From an uncultured Acidaminococcus sp. (GTDB taxonomy: Bacteria > Bacillota_C > Negativicutes > Acidaminococcales > Acidaminococcaceae): a stretch of 26,854 nt of DNA. Position 1 is the stretch's first letter, and every line of letters begins with the position of its first letter. Made by a program: the position numbers and the translations under genes. Below the pieces are notes generated by a model. The model worked only from the letters and a program-made list of their open reading frames with translations, ran no database searches and was not told the origin of the DNA. Below are positions 8,254-15,640 of the stretch, one piece after another. The stretch spans positions 1 through 26,854 of the forward strand of contig OMUE01000157.1 in assembly GCA_900314165.1 (NCBI GenBank), given 5' to 3'.

Positions 8254-8282
8254 TTGTGGATATTCAATAGCTGATGTATAAT
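8254..8282 (+). promoter_or_regulatory. Promoter of the second permease pair
   Basis: TTGTGG (8254-8259), a 17-base spacer and a perfect TATAAT (8277-8282). The -35 box is weaker than that of the first efflux promoter. The shared operator starts nine bases after the -10 box. Confidence 0.65.
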
Positions 8283-8291
8283 AAGAACAAA

Positions 8292-8315
8292 CGATTAATT
8301 AATAGAACGATTAAT
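8292..8315. promoter_or_regulatory. Second copy of the efflux operator
   Basis: CGATTAATTAAT at 8292-8303 is followed by AGAA and then CGATTAAT at 8308-8315, so the site contains a direct repeat of CGATTAAT. It is 21/24 identical to the complement of 1589-1612 and has the same spacing to the -10 box. It lies just upstream of the AGGAGG ribosome binding site of the first permease gene. Confidence 0.6.
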
Positions 8316-8331
8316 AAAAGGAGGAAATCCT

Positions 8332-9441
8332 ATGAAAGATTCTTTGCGCCGGATCAAGGCGCTTACTATAAAAGAATTCCGAGAGGTTATGCGGGACAGC
8401 TCCAGCCTGGCCCTGGGCATCGTGCTGCCCATCGTGCTGATCCTGATCATCGGCTACGGTATCAGCCTGGATGTCAAGCATGCGCCTATTGGCGTTGTGC
8501 TGGAGGATGCGTCTCCGGAAGCCCAGCGGATGGTAGATTTTGTGGACGGGTCTGAATATTTCCAACCCACCTATTTTACAAATATGAATATGGCAGATAG
8601 AGCCATGAAGCAGCGGAAGGTAGATGCAATCCTGCGGGTACCTCCGGATTTCAACCGGCAGCTGCACCAGGGTGATGCCCGGCTCCAGCTGCTGCTGTAC
8701 GGAACGGATACCACTACGGCTATGAGTATCCAGAGCTACGTGGAAACGGCTGTGGCCCAGCGTTCGGCGGATCTGATGGCCAGCCAGGGTGTGGGGGCCG
8801 TGGATTTGGAAAGCCGGCTGTGGTTCAATGATGCCAACGAAAGTACCTGGTACTTTATCCCCGGCCTGATCCTCATGATTGTGACCCTGGTAGGGGTACT
8901 GTTGACGGCCAGCGTCATGGCCCGGGAATATGAGCGGGGTACCTTTGAATCCCTGTTCGTGACGCCGGTGAAAAAAGGGGAAATCATCGTGGCCAAGATC
9001 ATCCCCTACTTCTGCATTGCCATATTCGGCATCTTGATCTGCATGGTCTTATCCCGGACCCTGTTTCAGGTGCCTTTGGTAGGGTCTCTGGCTCTCGTAG
9101 CCCTTATGTCCGTGATCTATCTGTTGACGGCTCTGGGCATGGGCATGGTCATTTCTGTAATCACCAAGGCCCAGTTCATGGCCATCCAGGTGGCTCTGCT
9201 GGTCAGTTTCCTGCCCAGCATTATGCTGTCGGGCTTCCTGTTCGACCTGCGCAGCATTCCGGTGTGGATCCAATGGATTGCAGAATTCCTGCCCTTCAAG
9301 CATTATCTGGTGGTGCTGAAGACGCTGTTCCTGGCTGGCAATATCTGGCCTGTGCTGTTGCGCCGGGGCGCAGTCATGTTGGCCTTTATGGCGCTGTTTA
9401 CAGGACTGGCCCGCAGGATTATCCGAAAGAAGGTGGAATAG
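8332..9441 (+). CDS. ABC-2 type permease, second pair, subunit A
   Basis: A 369-residue inner-membrane permease with the same length and topology as the product of 5956-7065: one N-terminal helix, a large extracytoplasmic domain, then a block of about five helices with AREYERGTFESLFVTPV between helices 2 and 3. The start has AAAGGAGG at a good distance. It is the first gene of a second unit with its own promoter and the shared operator. No ATPase, adaptor or channel gene belongs to this unit, so it probably borrows those of the first operon; this is inference. Paralogue pairs of this kind may let one pump handle different substrates. Confidence 0.92.
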   Translation: MKDSLRRIKALTIKEFREVMRDSSSLALGIVLPIVLILIIGYGISLDVKHAPIGVVLEDASPEAQRMVDFVDGSEYFQPTYFTNMNMADRAMKQRKVDAILRVPPDFNRQLHQGDARLQLLLYGTDTTTAMSIQSYVETAVAQRSADLMASQGVGAVDLESRLWFNDANESTWYFIPGLILMIVTLVGVLLTASVMAREYERGTFESLFVTPVKKGEIIVAKIIPYFCIAIFGILICMVLSRTLFQVPLVGSLALVALMSVIYLLTALGMGMVISVITKAQFMAIQVALLVSFLPSIMLSGFLFDLRSIPVWIQWIAEFLPFKHYLVVLKTLFLAGNIWPVLLRRGAVMLAFMALFTGLARRIIRKKVE

Positions 9442-10557
9442 ATGACGGGTTGGCAGCTTTTTTGGCAACAGGTGAAATTTATGTGCCGGAAGGAACTGAT
9501 GGCCGTCTGGAAAGATAAGACCTTCCGGTCCATCCTGGTCATCCCCACCTTGGTCTTAGGCTTGATCTTTGGCTATACAGCAACCTTTAACGTGGAAAAT
9601 GTGACCTATGCTGTGTTGGACCAAAGCCATTCCCAAGAGGCTACGTCCCTTTTAGCAAAACTGGATGGTACCCATTTCTTCCACCGGGTGACCCAATTGG
9701 ACAATACGTCTCAGATTCAGGACCCCATCAACCGGGAAGAGGTCATGATGGTGCTGGTAATTCCTCAGGACTTTTCCCAACGGCTGGAACGGGGAGAGAA
9801 GGCACCGCTGCAGGTCATTACCGATGGCCGGAATACTATGACGGCGAATCTGGCCTCCGCCTATACAGGACGAGTGGTCCAGCAATGGATGGCTGAGCGG
9901 TCCGGACGGCGACCACCCATGAGCGTGGAAGCCCGGACCTGGTTCAATCCGAATCAGCTGACCCTGTGGTATTTTGCCCCGGGCATCCTGGGCCTTATGA
10001 GTTTTGCCCAGGTCATATTGCTGGCAGGCATGTCCGTAGCCCGGGAACGGGAAGAGGGAACCTTTGAGCAGCTGCTGGTGACGCCGGCATCTCCGGCCGT
10101 CCTGTTAATCGGCAAAGCCGTGCCGCCGGTAGTGGTGGGCCTGATGCAGGGCACCATCCTGCTGCTCATCGACCTGTTCTGGTTCCGGGTGCCCTTTGAA
10201 GGTTCCTATCTGACCTTGTACATCGTCCTGTTTATCTATTTCCTCAGCTCCACGGGCATCGGACTCAGCATTTCTTCTGTGTGCTCCTCCATGCAGCAGG
10301 TCCAGGTCTACACCTATGTGTACCTGATTCCCAATGCCCTGCTGTCCGGTGTGGCTACTCCCGTGCGGAATATGCCCCAGGTGCTGCAGATCCTGACCTA
10401 TGCAGATCCCCTGCGCTTTGCCCTGGACGCTATCCGCCGGATCTATTTCGAAGGGGCCGGCCTTAGCACCATTGCCTTCGACCTCCTGCCCATGACTATC
10501 ACCGCGGCCATTACGCTGGTGCTGGCAGGGAAGCTGTTTAGGAAGAATCTGGGGTAG
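9442..10557 (+). CDS. ABC-2 type permease, second pair, subunit B
   Basis: A 371-residue partner permease, paralogous to the product of 7065-8189, with the family motif REREEGTFEQLLVTPASP and the same N-terminal FNVENVTYAVLDQSHS stretch. The ATG follows the previous stop codon directly; AAGGTGG serves as ribosome binding site. The conserved pairing of an A-type and a B-type subunit in both operons points to duplication of the pair as a unit rather than of single genes. The second efflux unit ends here, and the next 425 bases are gene-free. Confidence 0.92.
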   Translation: MTGWQLFWQQVKFMCRKELMAVWKDKTFRSILVIPTLVLGLIFGYTATFNVENVTYAVLDQSHSQEATSLLAKLDGTHFFHRVTQLDNTSQIQDPINREEVMMVLVIPQDFSQRLERGEKAPLQVITDGRNTMTANLASAYTGRVVQQWMAERSGRRPPMSVEARTWFNPNQLTLWYFAPGILGLMSFAQVILLAGMSVAREREEGTFEQLLVTPASPAVLLIGKAVPPVVVGLMQGTILLLIDLFWFRVPFEGSYLTLYIVLFIYFLSSTGIGLSISSVCSSMQQVQVYTYVYLIPNALLSGVATPVRNMPQVLQILTYADPLRFALDAIRRIYFEGAGLSTIAFDLLPMTITAAITLVLAGKLFRKNLG

Positions 10558-10566
10558 AGACCTGGG

Positions 10567-10870
10567 TGAGATGATAGATGACAGATGATAGAACCTGTTG
10601 TCGGGGGTTAGAGGGTTACGAGCGATTGTTGGCGATTTTTATCGCCGACCGATGCTTCGGATAAGACTAAGAAAAAAGAGGCTGTGAAAAAATGAGTTGC
10701 TCATTGCTTTCACAGCCTCTTACTTATGCTGCCATGTGGCCTATCTAAGGGGAGCATATCATTATTTCACAGTCGCTTTTATTTTTCAAACCTATAGGCG
10801 ACATCCAACAAACTGGAGAGAGCTTCTAACCCCTGACTTCCCGTTCTGACTTCTATCATCTATCATCTCA
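10567..10870. repeat. 304-bp element with inverted ends (MITE-like)
   Basis: The left end TGAGATGATAGATGACAGA (10567-10585) matches the complement of the right end (10852-10870) at 18 of 19 positions. Further in, both arms share the block GGGGTTAGA. The left arm also has CCTGTTGTC, and related arms occur at 15561-15640 and 20645-20689. The middle carries a hairpin (10676-10721). No open frame looks like a gene. The structure resembles a miniature inverted-repeat element, but I see no clear target-site duplication. It fills most of the gene-free stretch 10558-10982; the rest is the promoter region of the next gene. Confidence 0.6.
10676..10721. terminator. Terminator-like hairpin inside the 304-bp element
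   Basis: AAGAGGCTGTGAAA (10676-10689) pairs perfectly with 10708-10721, and an inner AATGAG/CTCATT stem closes a TTG loop. On the plus strand no T-run follows; on the minus strand TTTTTTC follows. As a terminator it would therefore work best in the minus direction, although both neighbouring genes read plus. It is more likely part of the element, with termination of the permease operon as a possible side effect. Confidence 0.5.
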
Positions 10871-10886
10871 ATCCCCGCATCCCTCA

Positions 10887-10915
10887 TTGACACCGTTATA
10901 AAATATCTCTAAACT
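10887..10915 (+). promoter_or_regulatory. Promoter of the AAA+ cassette
   Basis: A perfect TTGACA (10887-10892), a 17-base spacer and TAAACT (10910-10915). A second possible -10 box, TATAAT (10948-10953), lacks a well-spaced -35 box. The site is 17 bases outside the 304-bp element and 68 bases before the first start codon. Confidence 0.6.
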
Positions 10916-10982
10916 AGAACTTGAAATAGATATATTTTCTGTAAATTTATAATAAATTCATCAGGAAAGAGGCGAGGGCCAT

Positions 10983-12707
10983 ATGGCACAGCAGGTCATC
11001 AGTACGGCGAATCTACGTTATATAGAGAACTGCCTAGGCAACATCAGTGCCAGGGTGGATACCATCGATGGCAGAGTGGAGACGGTCAATCAGGAAGTCA
11101 ACAGTGTGAGAAACGAGTTGGCCGCTCTGCGGGAGACCCTGGAACAGTTTGTGAACGAGCAGGGTCTGGCTAACAGAAGATCCGAAGCCGAGACAAGGCT
11201 TGTGAAAATCCGCCAGGAAATCGACAAGAAATTCGGCCATTATGATGAAATCCGCCGCAGGGTCATGGGCATCCTGGAGGCTACAGATCTGGGCATGGTG
11301 CACCAACAGAAACTCCTGGATACCTCGGAAAGCGATATGCTGTCTGTGCCGAAATATTGGCTGGTTCCCTGCCTGACGGCGCTGTCGGCTTGGATCTGCA
11401 ATAAGAAGGAGTTGGCTGAAAAGGCCCTGAAGGAAGCTATCCAGCGGGACGATGAAAAAACCTGCCTATTCTTTGCCCTGGTGTGCCGGCGGGCTGACCG
11501 GAAGGCAGCCGGCATGAAATGGCTCAACCGGTATCTGGCAGCCCAGAATGAGGAACAACTGGATAGGAATGCCATCATCGTATTGTCGGCCTATGCCAAT
11601 GGACTGTGGGGCAGCGATACGGAGGGCAAGGTCCTGAAGACCATAGATACCTGGCTGGACAACCTGAAATCCCGGCCGGGCTTCGAGGAAAAACAGCGGA
11701 AACAATGGAAACAGGTCTTTGCGTTGCAGCAGGCCAATGTGACACCGCAGCTGGATTATACGTACCTGAAAAAATACAGCCCAACCTGGCCTGCCTTGGA
11801 AGCCAGCATGAAAGGAGCCTTCCTGCATGAAAAAATGGACCAGTATTTCCACAAGGTATTTGATGAAGAGTATCCTACCAGGAAACTGGTGAACCAACTG
11901 GACGAAACCCTGACCACCCTCGTTAAGAATTTTGATGAAGAAGAGATTCCTTTACGGAAACAGGAACTGCTGGAGCAGGAGGTCCTGGCCTGCCATGGGG
12001 ACGAACAGATGGCTCAGCAGCACATGCCTGTGCGGTCCACGGCTCTGGAAACTCACCGGGACTTCCTGCAGATGCTGACGGATGCGGCTATGAATCCTCA
12101 GGATGCCCATGCGGATACGGCGACCCGGAAATTGGCCATCGCCCTTTCCCGGGACTGGATTTTGGAAGGATACCAGGATCTGATGGGTGAAAACCGGAGC
12201 AGGATTCCTGTAAATATCCAGCTGAAAATGGGAGATTTCCAGACGAAGACTATGGATGGGACGGATGAAGAAGCCCTGTTTTCGCAATATGACCAATTCC
12301 TGGATACCTGGAAAGCTAATGTGATGGCCGGCAAAGAGCTCACACCCCGGGACAATACTTTCAAAACCATCGGGCTTGTTGTCATGGCCGTAGGTGTCCT
12401 AGCCTTTCCTCTTGGTTCTGTCGGAATCGGCATCCTGCTGCTGATTATCGGTTACATTTTATATAAAAGCTATAAAAACAAAAAGGCTGCTTATGACGCA
12501 GCCGTGGCTCAATGCAACGAATTGGAAAAGCAGCGGGAGCCGGCTAAGGCCATTATCAGGGCCTTCTGCGCCGAAGTGGTGGATTACCGGCAGCAGTATC
12601 AGGAAAAAGACGGGGAAAGCCGCAAAGTCCTGGACTTCCTGCAGAGCATGGAGCCGCGGGAATTTGTCCAGAACAGAGCGGATGCACCCAGACGGGTCAT
12701 CATATAA
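10983..12707 (+). CDS. Coiled-coil protein with a C-terminal membrane hairpin, unknown function
   Basis: A 574-residue protein I cannot assign to a named family. Residues 15-85 form a likely coiled coil (heptad-like, rich in V, N, E, R). Residues 120-250 are helical with TPR-like spacing. Residues 461-496 are a hydrophobic pair of helices around LAFPLGSVGIG, followed by YKSYKNKK, so the protein probably sits in the membrane by a hairpin with most of its mass in the cytoplasm. No signal peptide or catalytic motif is visible. The start has GCGAGG upstream. It is the first gene of the cassette, and its TAA stop overlaps the ribosome binding site of the next gene. A scaffold or substrate-presenting role for the AAA+ ATPase is a guess. 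Confidence 0.85.
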   Translation: MAQQVISTANLRYIENCLGNISARVDTIDGRVETVNQEVNSVRNELAALRETLEQFVNEQGLANRRSEAETRLVKIRQEIDKKFGHYDEIRRRVMGILEATDLGMVHQQKLLDTSESDMLSVPKYWLVPCLTALSAWICNKKELAEKALKEAIQRDDEKTCLFFALVCRRADRKAAGMKWLNRYLAAQNEEQLDRNAIIVLSAYANGLWGSDTEGKVLKTIDTWLDNLKSRPGFEEKQRKQWKQVFALQQANVTPQLDYTYLKKYSPTWPALEASMKGAFLHEKMDQYFHKVFDEEYPTRKLVNQLDETLTTLVKNFDEEEIPLRKQELLEQEVLACHGDEQMAQQHMPVRSTALETHRDFLQMLTDAAMNPQDAHADTATRKLAIALSRDWILEGYQDLMGENRSRIPVNIQLKMGDFQTKTMDGTDEEALFSQYDQFLDTWKANVMAGKELTPRDNTFKTIGLVVMAVGVLAFPLGSVGIGILLLIIGYILYKSYKNKKAAYDAAVAQCNELEKQREPAKAIIRAFCAEVVDYRQQYQEKDGESRKVLDFLQSMEPREFVQNRADAPRRVII

Positions 12708-12718
12708 GGAGGCGCACT

Positions 12719-12892
12719 ATGGCAGAGGACGCATTCAGCAAAATGGGGACGGACGAAAATAAACAGTCGGATACCACAGCGGCTCAGAGCGGAAAGAAAG
12801 ACTTGCCGGAGGACCCTCTGGCTACGGGTCTGCCAGATTGGGACCTGCTGCCACCTCAGGTGGTCATCCGGAGAAAGGCCAGGAAATTCTGA
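12719..12892 (+). CDS. Small 57-residue protein with a PDWDLLPP motif
   Basis: A short gene with an excellent ribosome binding site, AAGGAGG (12706-12712), six bases before the ATG. Its TGA stop overlaps the ATG of the next gene. The product has an acidic, polar N-terminus (about 1-30), the motif PDWDLLPP (39-46) and a basic C-terminal tail ending RRKARKF. It looks like an unstructured adaptor or docking peptide rather than an enzyme. Position and coupling make it a genuine member of the cassette. I do not recognise a named family. Confidence 0.8.
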   Translation: MAEDAFSKMGTDENKQSDTTAAQSGKKDLPEDPLATGLPDWDLLPPQVVIRRKARKF

Positions 12893-13332
12893 TGAAGGCA
12901 CCCCGGAATTATAGTGAATGGGTGAGCGTACTGGAAGCACTGAAGGCGCATACTTCTGACGAAGAAGTCTGGGAAGCCATGCAGGACGGTACTTTGGTCT
13001 GGCAGGAAGGGGTGGCTCAGCGCTTTACCCAGCGTTTGGTGAATGCGGTGAATAGCCGGCTCAATGACGCTACGGATACGTTTCAAAAACAGCTGAAGCA
13101 CGGGAATACGCCCCAAAGCCTCATCCAGGCCCTGCTGCAGCTGCGGAGGGAATTCGTGTTCCTGGAAAAGATTATGGATCTGCCAGCCATTCCGGAAGAC
13201 CAGCGGCAGAAGTACGTACAGCTGGTCCGGGATCAGGCGGACAAAGTCCAGAAAAGCCTGGAGGACTCAGCCCGGGCGGATCGTACCGGCCGGCTGGCCA
13301 GCATCGTGCGGAATCACCCGGTGAATCGCTAG
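12892..13332 (+). CDS. Small helical protein of the AAA+ cassette, unknown function
   Basis: A 146-residue protein predicted by eye to be almost all helical and soluble, without a signal peptide, membrane segment or catalytic motif. Conserved-looking stretches are the tryptophan-containing N-terminus (NYSEWVSVLEALK and EVWEAMQDGTLVWQEGV) and the C-terminal DRTGRLASIVRNHPVN. I have the impression that similar proteins occur beside AAA+ ATPases in other Firmicutes, but could not check. The start at 12892 shares an A with the stop of the 57-residue gene (TGATG), so it is translationally coupled; in-frame starts further upstream lie inside that gene and lack a binding site. The AAA+ gene starts 18 bases after its stop. 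Confidence 0.85.
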   Translation: MKAPRNYSEWVSVLEALKAHTSDEEVWEAMQDGTLVWQEGVAQRFTQRLVNAVNSRLNDATDTFQKQLKHGNTPQSLIQALLQLRREFVFLEKIMDLPAIPEDQRQKYVQLVRDQADKVQKSLEDSARADRTGRLASIVRNHPVNR

Positions 13333-13350
13333 AAGGAGAGATAGGACAAC

Positions 13351-14925
13351 ATGACGGATTTGAAGAAGAGTATGGAACTGCTGCATCGCTACATGATAGC
13401 CCGGATCCCCTTTGTGACCCTGCATACCATAGAGCGGAGCAGAGTCCTGGAAAAATTGAAGGCGATAGGGGAAGATTTAGCCTTGCCCATCTATGTGCAC
13501 AGCCTGTCCAAGGGTGTGTACGACCTGGAGACAAATAAGGTCCTGAACGAAGATAAGTCCGTGTATGGAGCCGTGGATTTTTTCAGCGAACAGCTGAAGC
13601 GGCGGCAAAACCTGACCCTGGTCCTTACGGAGACACCGGACCTGACCGGGGACAACAGCGACACCCGGCAGCTGCTGGATCTGGTGAATCTGGCCAACGA
13701 AAATGGCGGCTCTCTGGTGGTCTTTACCAACAATCCCATCTGGAACCGGCTGCAGCGGACGGGCATGATTATCAAGATCGACCTGCCGGATGAAGAAGAG
13801 ATGTACCCCATCATTAAAGAATATATAGATGACTACCGGTCCGAAATTCCTATCGAGTGGGATGAACAGGATATCAAGGAAGCTGCGTCCATCCTGGCCG
13901 GCGTTACGACCATAGAAGCGGAAAACGTCATGGCGGCGCTCATTGCCAAAAAGAGCATTACCAAAGCAGATCTGGATGAGGTCCGCTATGCAAAAGACAG
14001 GCTGTTTTCGGATATTTCCGGTCTGGAGAAGATTGACGTGGACGATAGCGTGAAAGACGTAGGGGGCCTGGGCGGCCTGCGGCAGTGGCTGGACGAGAAG
14101 AAGCAGCTGCTGAAGCCGGAAAAACGGGAGGAAATGCGCCGCAAAGGGCTGCAGCCACCCAGAGGCATTTTGCTGGTAGGGGTACCGGGCTGCGGCAAAT
14201 CCCTGTCCGCCAAGTCCATTTCTGCTAACTGGAAGCTGCCCCTGTACAGGCTGGACTTTGCTACTGTCCAGGGCAGTTACGTAGGACAGTCAGAACAGCA
14301 GCTGAAGGATGCCCTGACTACGGCGGAAAACGTGTCGCCCTGCATCCTCTGGATTGATGAAATAGAAAAAGGCTTGTCCGGAGCGGGCAAGGCCAACGAT
14401 GGCGGCGTATCCACCCGCATGGTGGGCCAGTTCCTGTTCTGGCTGCAGGAATGTAAAAAGCAGGTGTTCGTGGTGGCTACGGCTAACGACGTGTCCCTGC
14501 TGCCTTCGGAGCTCCTGCGCCGGGGCCGTTTTGATGAATTGTTCTTCGTGGATCTGCCGACCGCAGAAGAACGGCGGGAAATCCTGTCCCTGTACATGAA
14601 GAAATATCTGCAGGTCCATTTTGAGGGGCCTGTGGCGGATGAATTGGTCCAGCTCAGCGAAGGATTTACAGGTGCAGATCTGGAATCCACCGTTCGGGAT
14701 CTGGCTTATCGGCAGATTGCGAACCCGGATTTTGCCCTCAGTCCGGAGAACCTGCGGGCAGCGTTCCAAAATGTAGTGCCCTTGTCCCAGACCAGTCCGG
14801 AGCGGATAGAAGCCATCCGGGCCTGGGGTCGGGAACGGGCGGTGCCGGCTTCCGGCAAACCCATCGGAGGCGGGGAACCTCTTGTGAAGAAGGATGGCTT
14901 GCGGACTCGCAAAGTCCTGGTTTGA
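13351..14925 (+). CDS. Ycf46-like AAA+ ATPase
   Basis: A 524-residue AAA+ ATPase of the Ycf46-like group, whose role is unknown; relatives remodel or unfold proteins. Residues 1-215 form the N-terminal domain typical of the group (an opening like MELLHRYMIARIPFVTLHT, then a degenerate nucleotide-binding fold). The AAA+ core has Walker A GVPGCGKS (277-284), Walker B CILWIDEIEK (331-340), sensor 1 ATAND (376-380), arginine fingers RRGRFD (390-395) and sensor 2 GADLES (441-446), so it should be active. A pore-loop candidate is YVGQS (310-314). There is no membrane segment or protease domain. AAGGAGAG precedes the ATG. The clustered small proteins are probably adaptors or substrates; this is inference. 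Confidence 0.92.
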   Translation: MTDLKKSMELLHRYMIARIPFVTLHTIERSRVLEKLKAIGEDLALPIYVHSLSKGVYDLETNKVLNEDKSVYGAVDFFSEQLKRRQNLTLVLTETPDLTGDNSDTRQLLDLVNLANENGGSLVVFTNNPIWNRLQRTGMIIKIDLPDEEEMYPIIKEYIDDYRSEIPIEWDEQDIKEAASILAGVTTIEAENVMAALIAKKSITKADLDEVRYAKDRLFSDISGLEKIDVDDSVKDVGGLGGLRQWLDEKKQLLKPEKREEMRRKGLQPPRGILLVGVPGCGKSLSAKSISANWKLPLYRLDFATVQGSYVGQSEQQLKDALTTAENVSPCILWIDEIEKGLSGAGKANDGGVSTRMVGQFLFWLQECKKQVFVVATANDVSLLPSELLRRGRFDELFFVDLPTAEERREILSLYMKKYLQVHFEGPVADELVQLSEGFTGADLESTVRDLAYRQIANPDFALSPENLRAAFQNVVPLSQTSPERIEAIRAWGRERAVPASGKPIGGGEPLVKKDGLRTRKVLV

Positions 14926-14941
14926 GGAAAGGTGACGAACT

Positions 14942-15418
14942 ATGCCGAGACCTATACTGAAAACACCAAAACAACAAGAAACGACCAGACTGTCCGCTGT
15001 CCATACCACGAAAACTGCGGCTAATTTGTCCGAATTGGAAAAAGACCGGCTGCTGCGGCGCAACCGGTCTAAAAAATATATGGAATTGGTACAGAGGCTG
15101 GATGCCGGAGGTCACGTAACGAACCGGGCCCAGGTGCAGCAGCTGCTTCAGGATCTTCAGGGAGAATTCACGGAACTGGAGTTGCCGGGCTATATGATTG
15201 GCATTGTAGCGAAATGCTATCTGGGAGAAGACTATCAGGTCCATACCCTGGATCTTATGGGCAGCATCATCCGGCATTTCCGGAGAGGGGAAGCTTTGCC
15301 GGAGGGCCTGGAGAAAGCCCGCTCCCTGGCCCTGTTTGGCGGCTACGCTTTTATAGAAGTGTACACGGACTGCTGCTGTGCCATCAGCGAAGATGGTACT
15401 GTCAGCGTAATCAAATAG
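14942..15418 (+). CDS. Last protein of the AAA+ cassette, unknown function
   Basis: A 158-residue protein of no family I recognise. The first 30 residues are polar and probably disordered, followed by a basic stretch (DRLLRRNRSKK, about 38-48). A helical domain comes next (50-135) and a C-terminal strand-rich end with three adjacent cysteines (TDCCCAISEDG). The start lies 16 bases after the AAA+ stop with GGAAAGGTGA upstream. The gene ends the cassette and is followed by short GC-rich hairpins and a clear terminator (15481-15529). Shared strand and spacing suggest that it works with the ATPase. Confidence 0.82.
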   Translation: MPRPILKTPKQQETTRLSAVHTTKTAANLSELEKDRLLRRNRSKKYMELVQRLDAGGHVTNRAQVQQLLQDLQGEFTELELPGYMIGIVAKCYLGEDYQVHTLDLMGSIIRHFRRGEALPEGLEKARSLALFGGYAFIEVYTDCCCAISEDGTVSVIK

Positions 15419-15480
15419 CGGGGAGAACCCACCACCATCCATCCGGATGGTCCCCCGCCCTTGAAAAGGGCGGACTTTAT

Positions 15481-15529
15481 AAAAAAGACCTGTTGTCAGA
15501 AGGCTAACCTCTGACAACAGGGCTTTTTT
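15481..15529 (+). terminator. Terminator of the AAA+ cassette
   Basis: CCTGTTGTCAGA (15489-15500) pairs perfectly with 15510-15521, flanked by AAAAAAG and CTTTTTT that extend the stem after one mismatch. It is followed by the T-run and works in principle in both directions. Read on the minus strand, 15521-15503 matches the core of the AGATGATAGA repeat family at about 16 of 19 positions. Confidence 0.85.
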
Positions 15530-15560
15530 CATCAATTGCTATTCCAAAGGTAGAACCATT

Positions 15561-15640
15561 CATAAAATCGCTAACAAGGGATCGTAAACTTCTAACCCCT
15601 GATAACAGGTTCTATCATCTGACTTCTATCATCTTACCCC
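15561..15640 (-). repeat. AGATGATAGA-family repeat, single arm
   Basis: On the minus strand it reads AGATGATAGAAGTCAG, ATGATAGAACCTGTTATC, AGGGGTTAGA and then TTTACGA...TTGTTAGCGATTTT. It matches the left arm of the 304-bp element (10569-10640) over nearly its whole length with scattered changes. Its first bases overlap the 3' end of the hydrolase gene. Confidence 0.7.

Noticed and set aside
10567..10870. Insertion sequence with a transposase
   Set aside because: No open frame of transposase length or motif lies between the inverted ends; at most it is a non-autonomous element.
15419..15480. Short GC-rich hairpins (CCATCCGGATGG; CCGCCC...GGGCGG) just after the AAA+ cassette
   Set aside because: They lack a T-run and no repeat copy was found in the window; the terminator just downstream is the better call.
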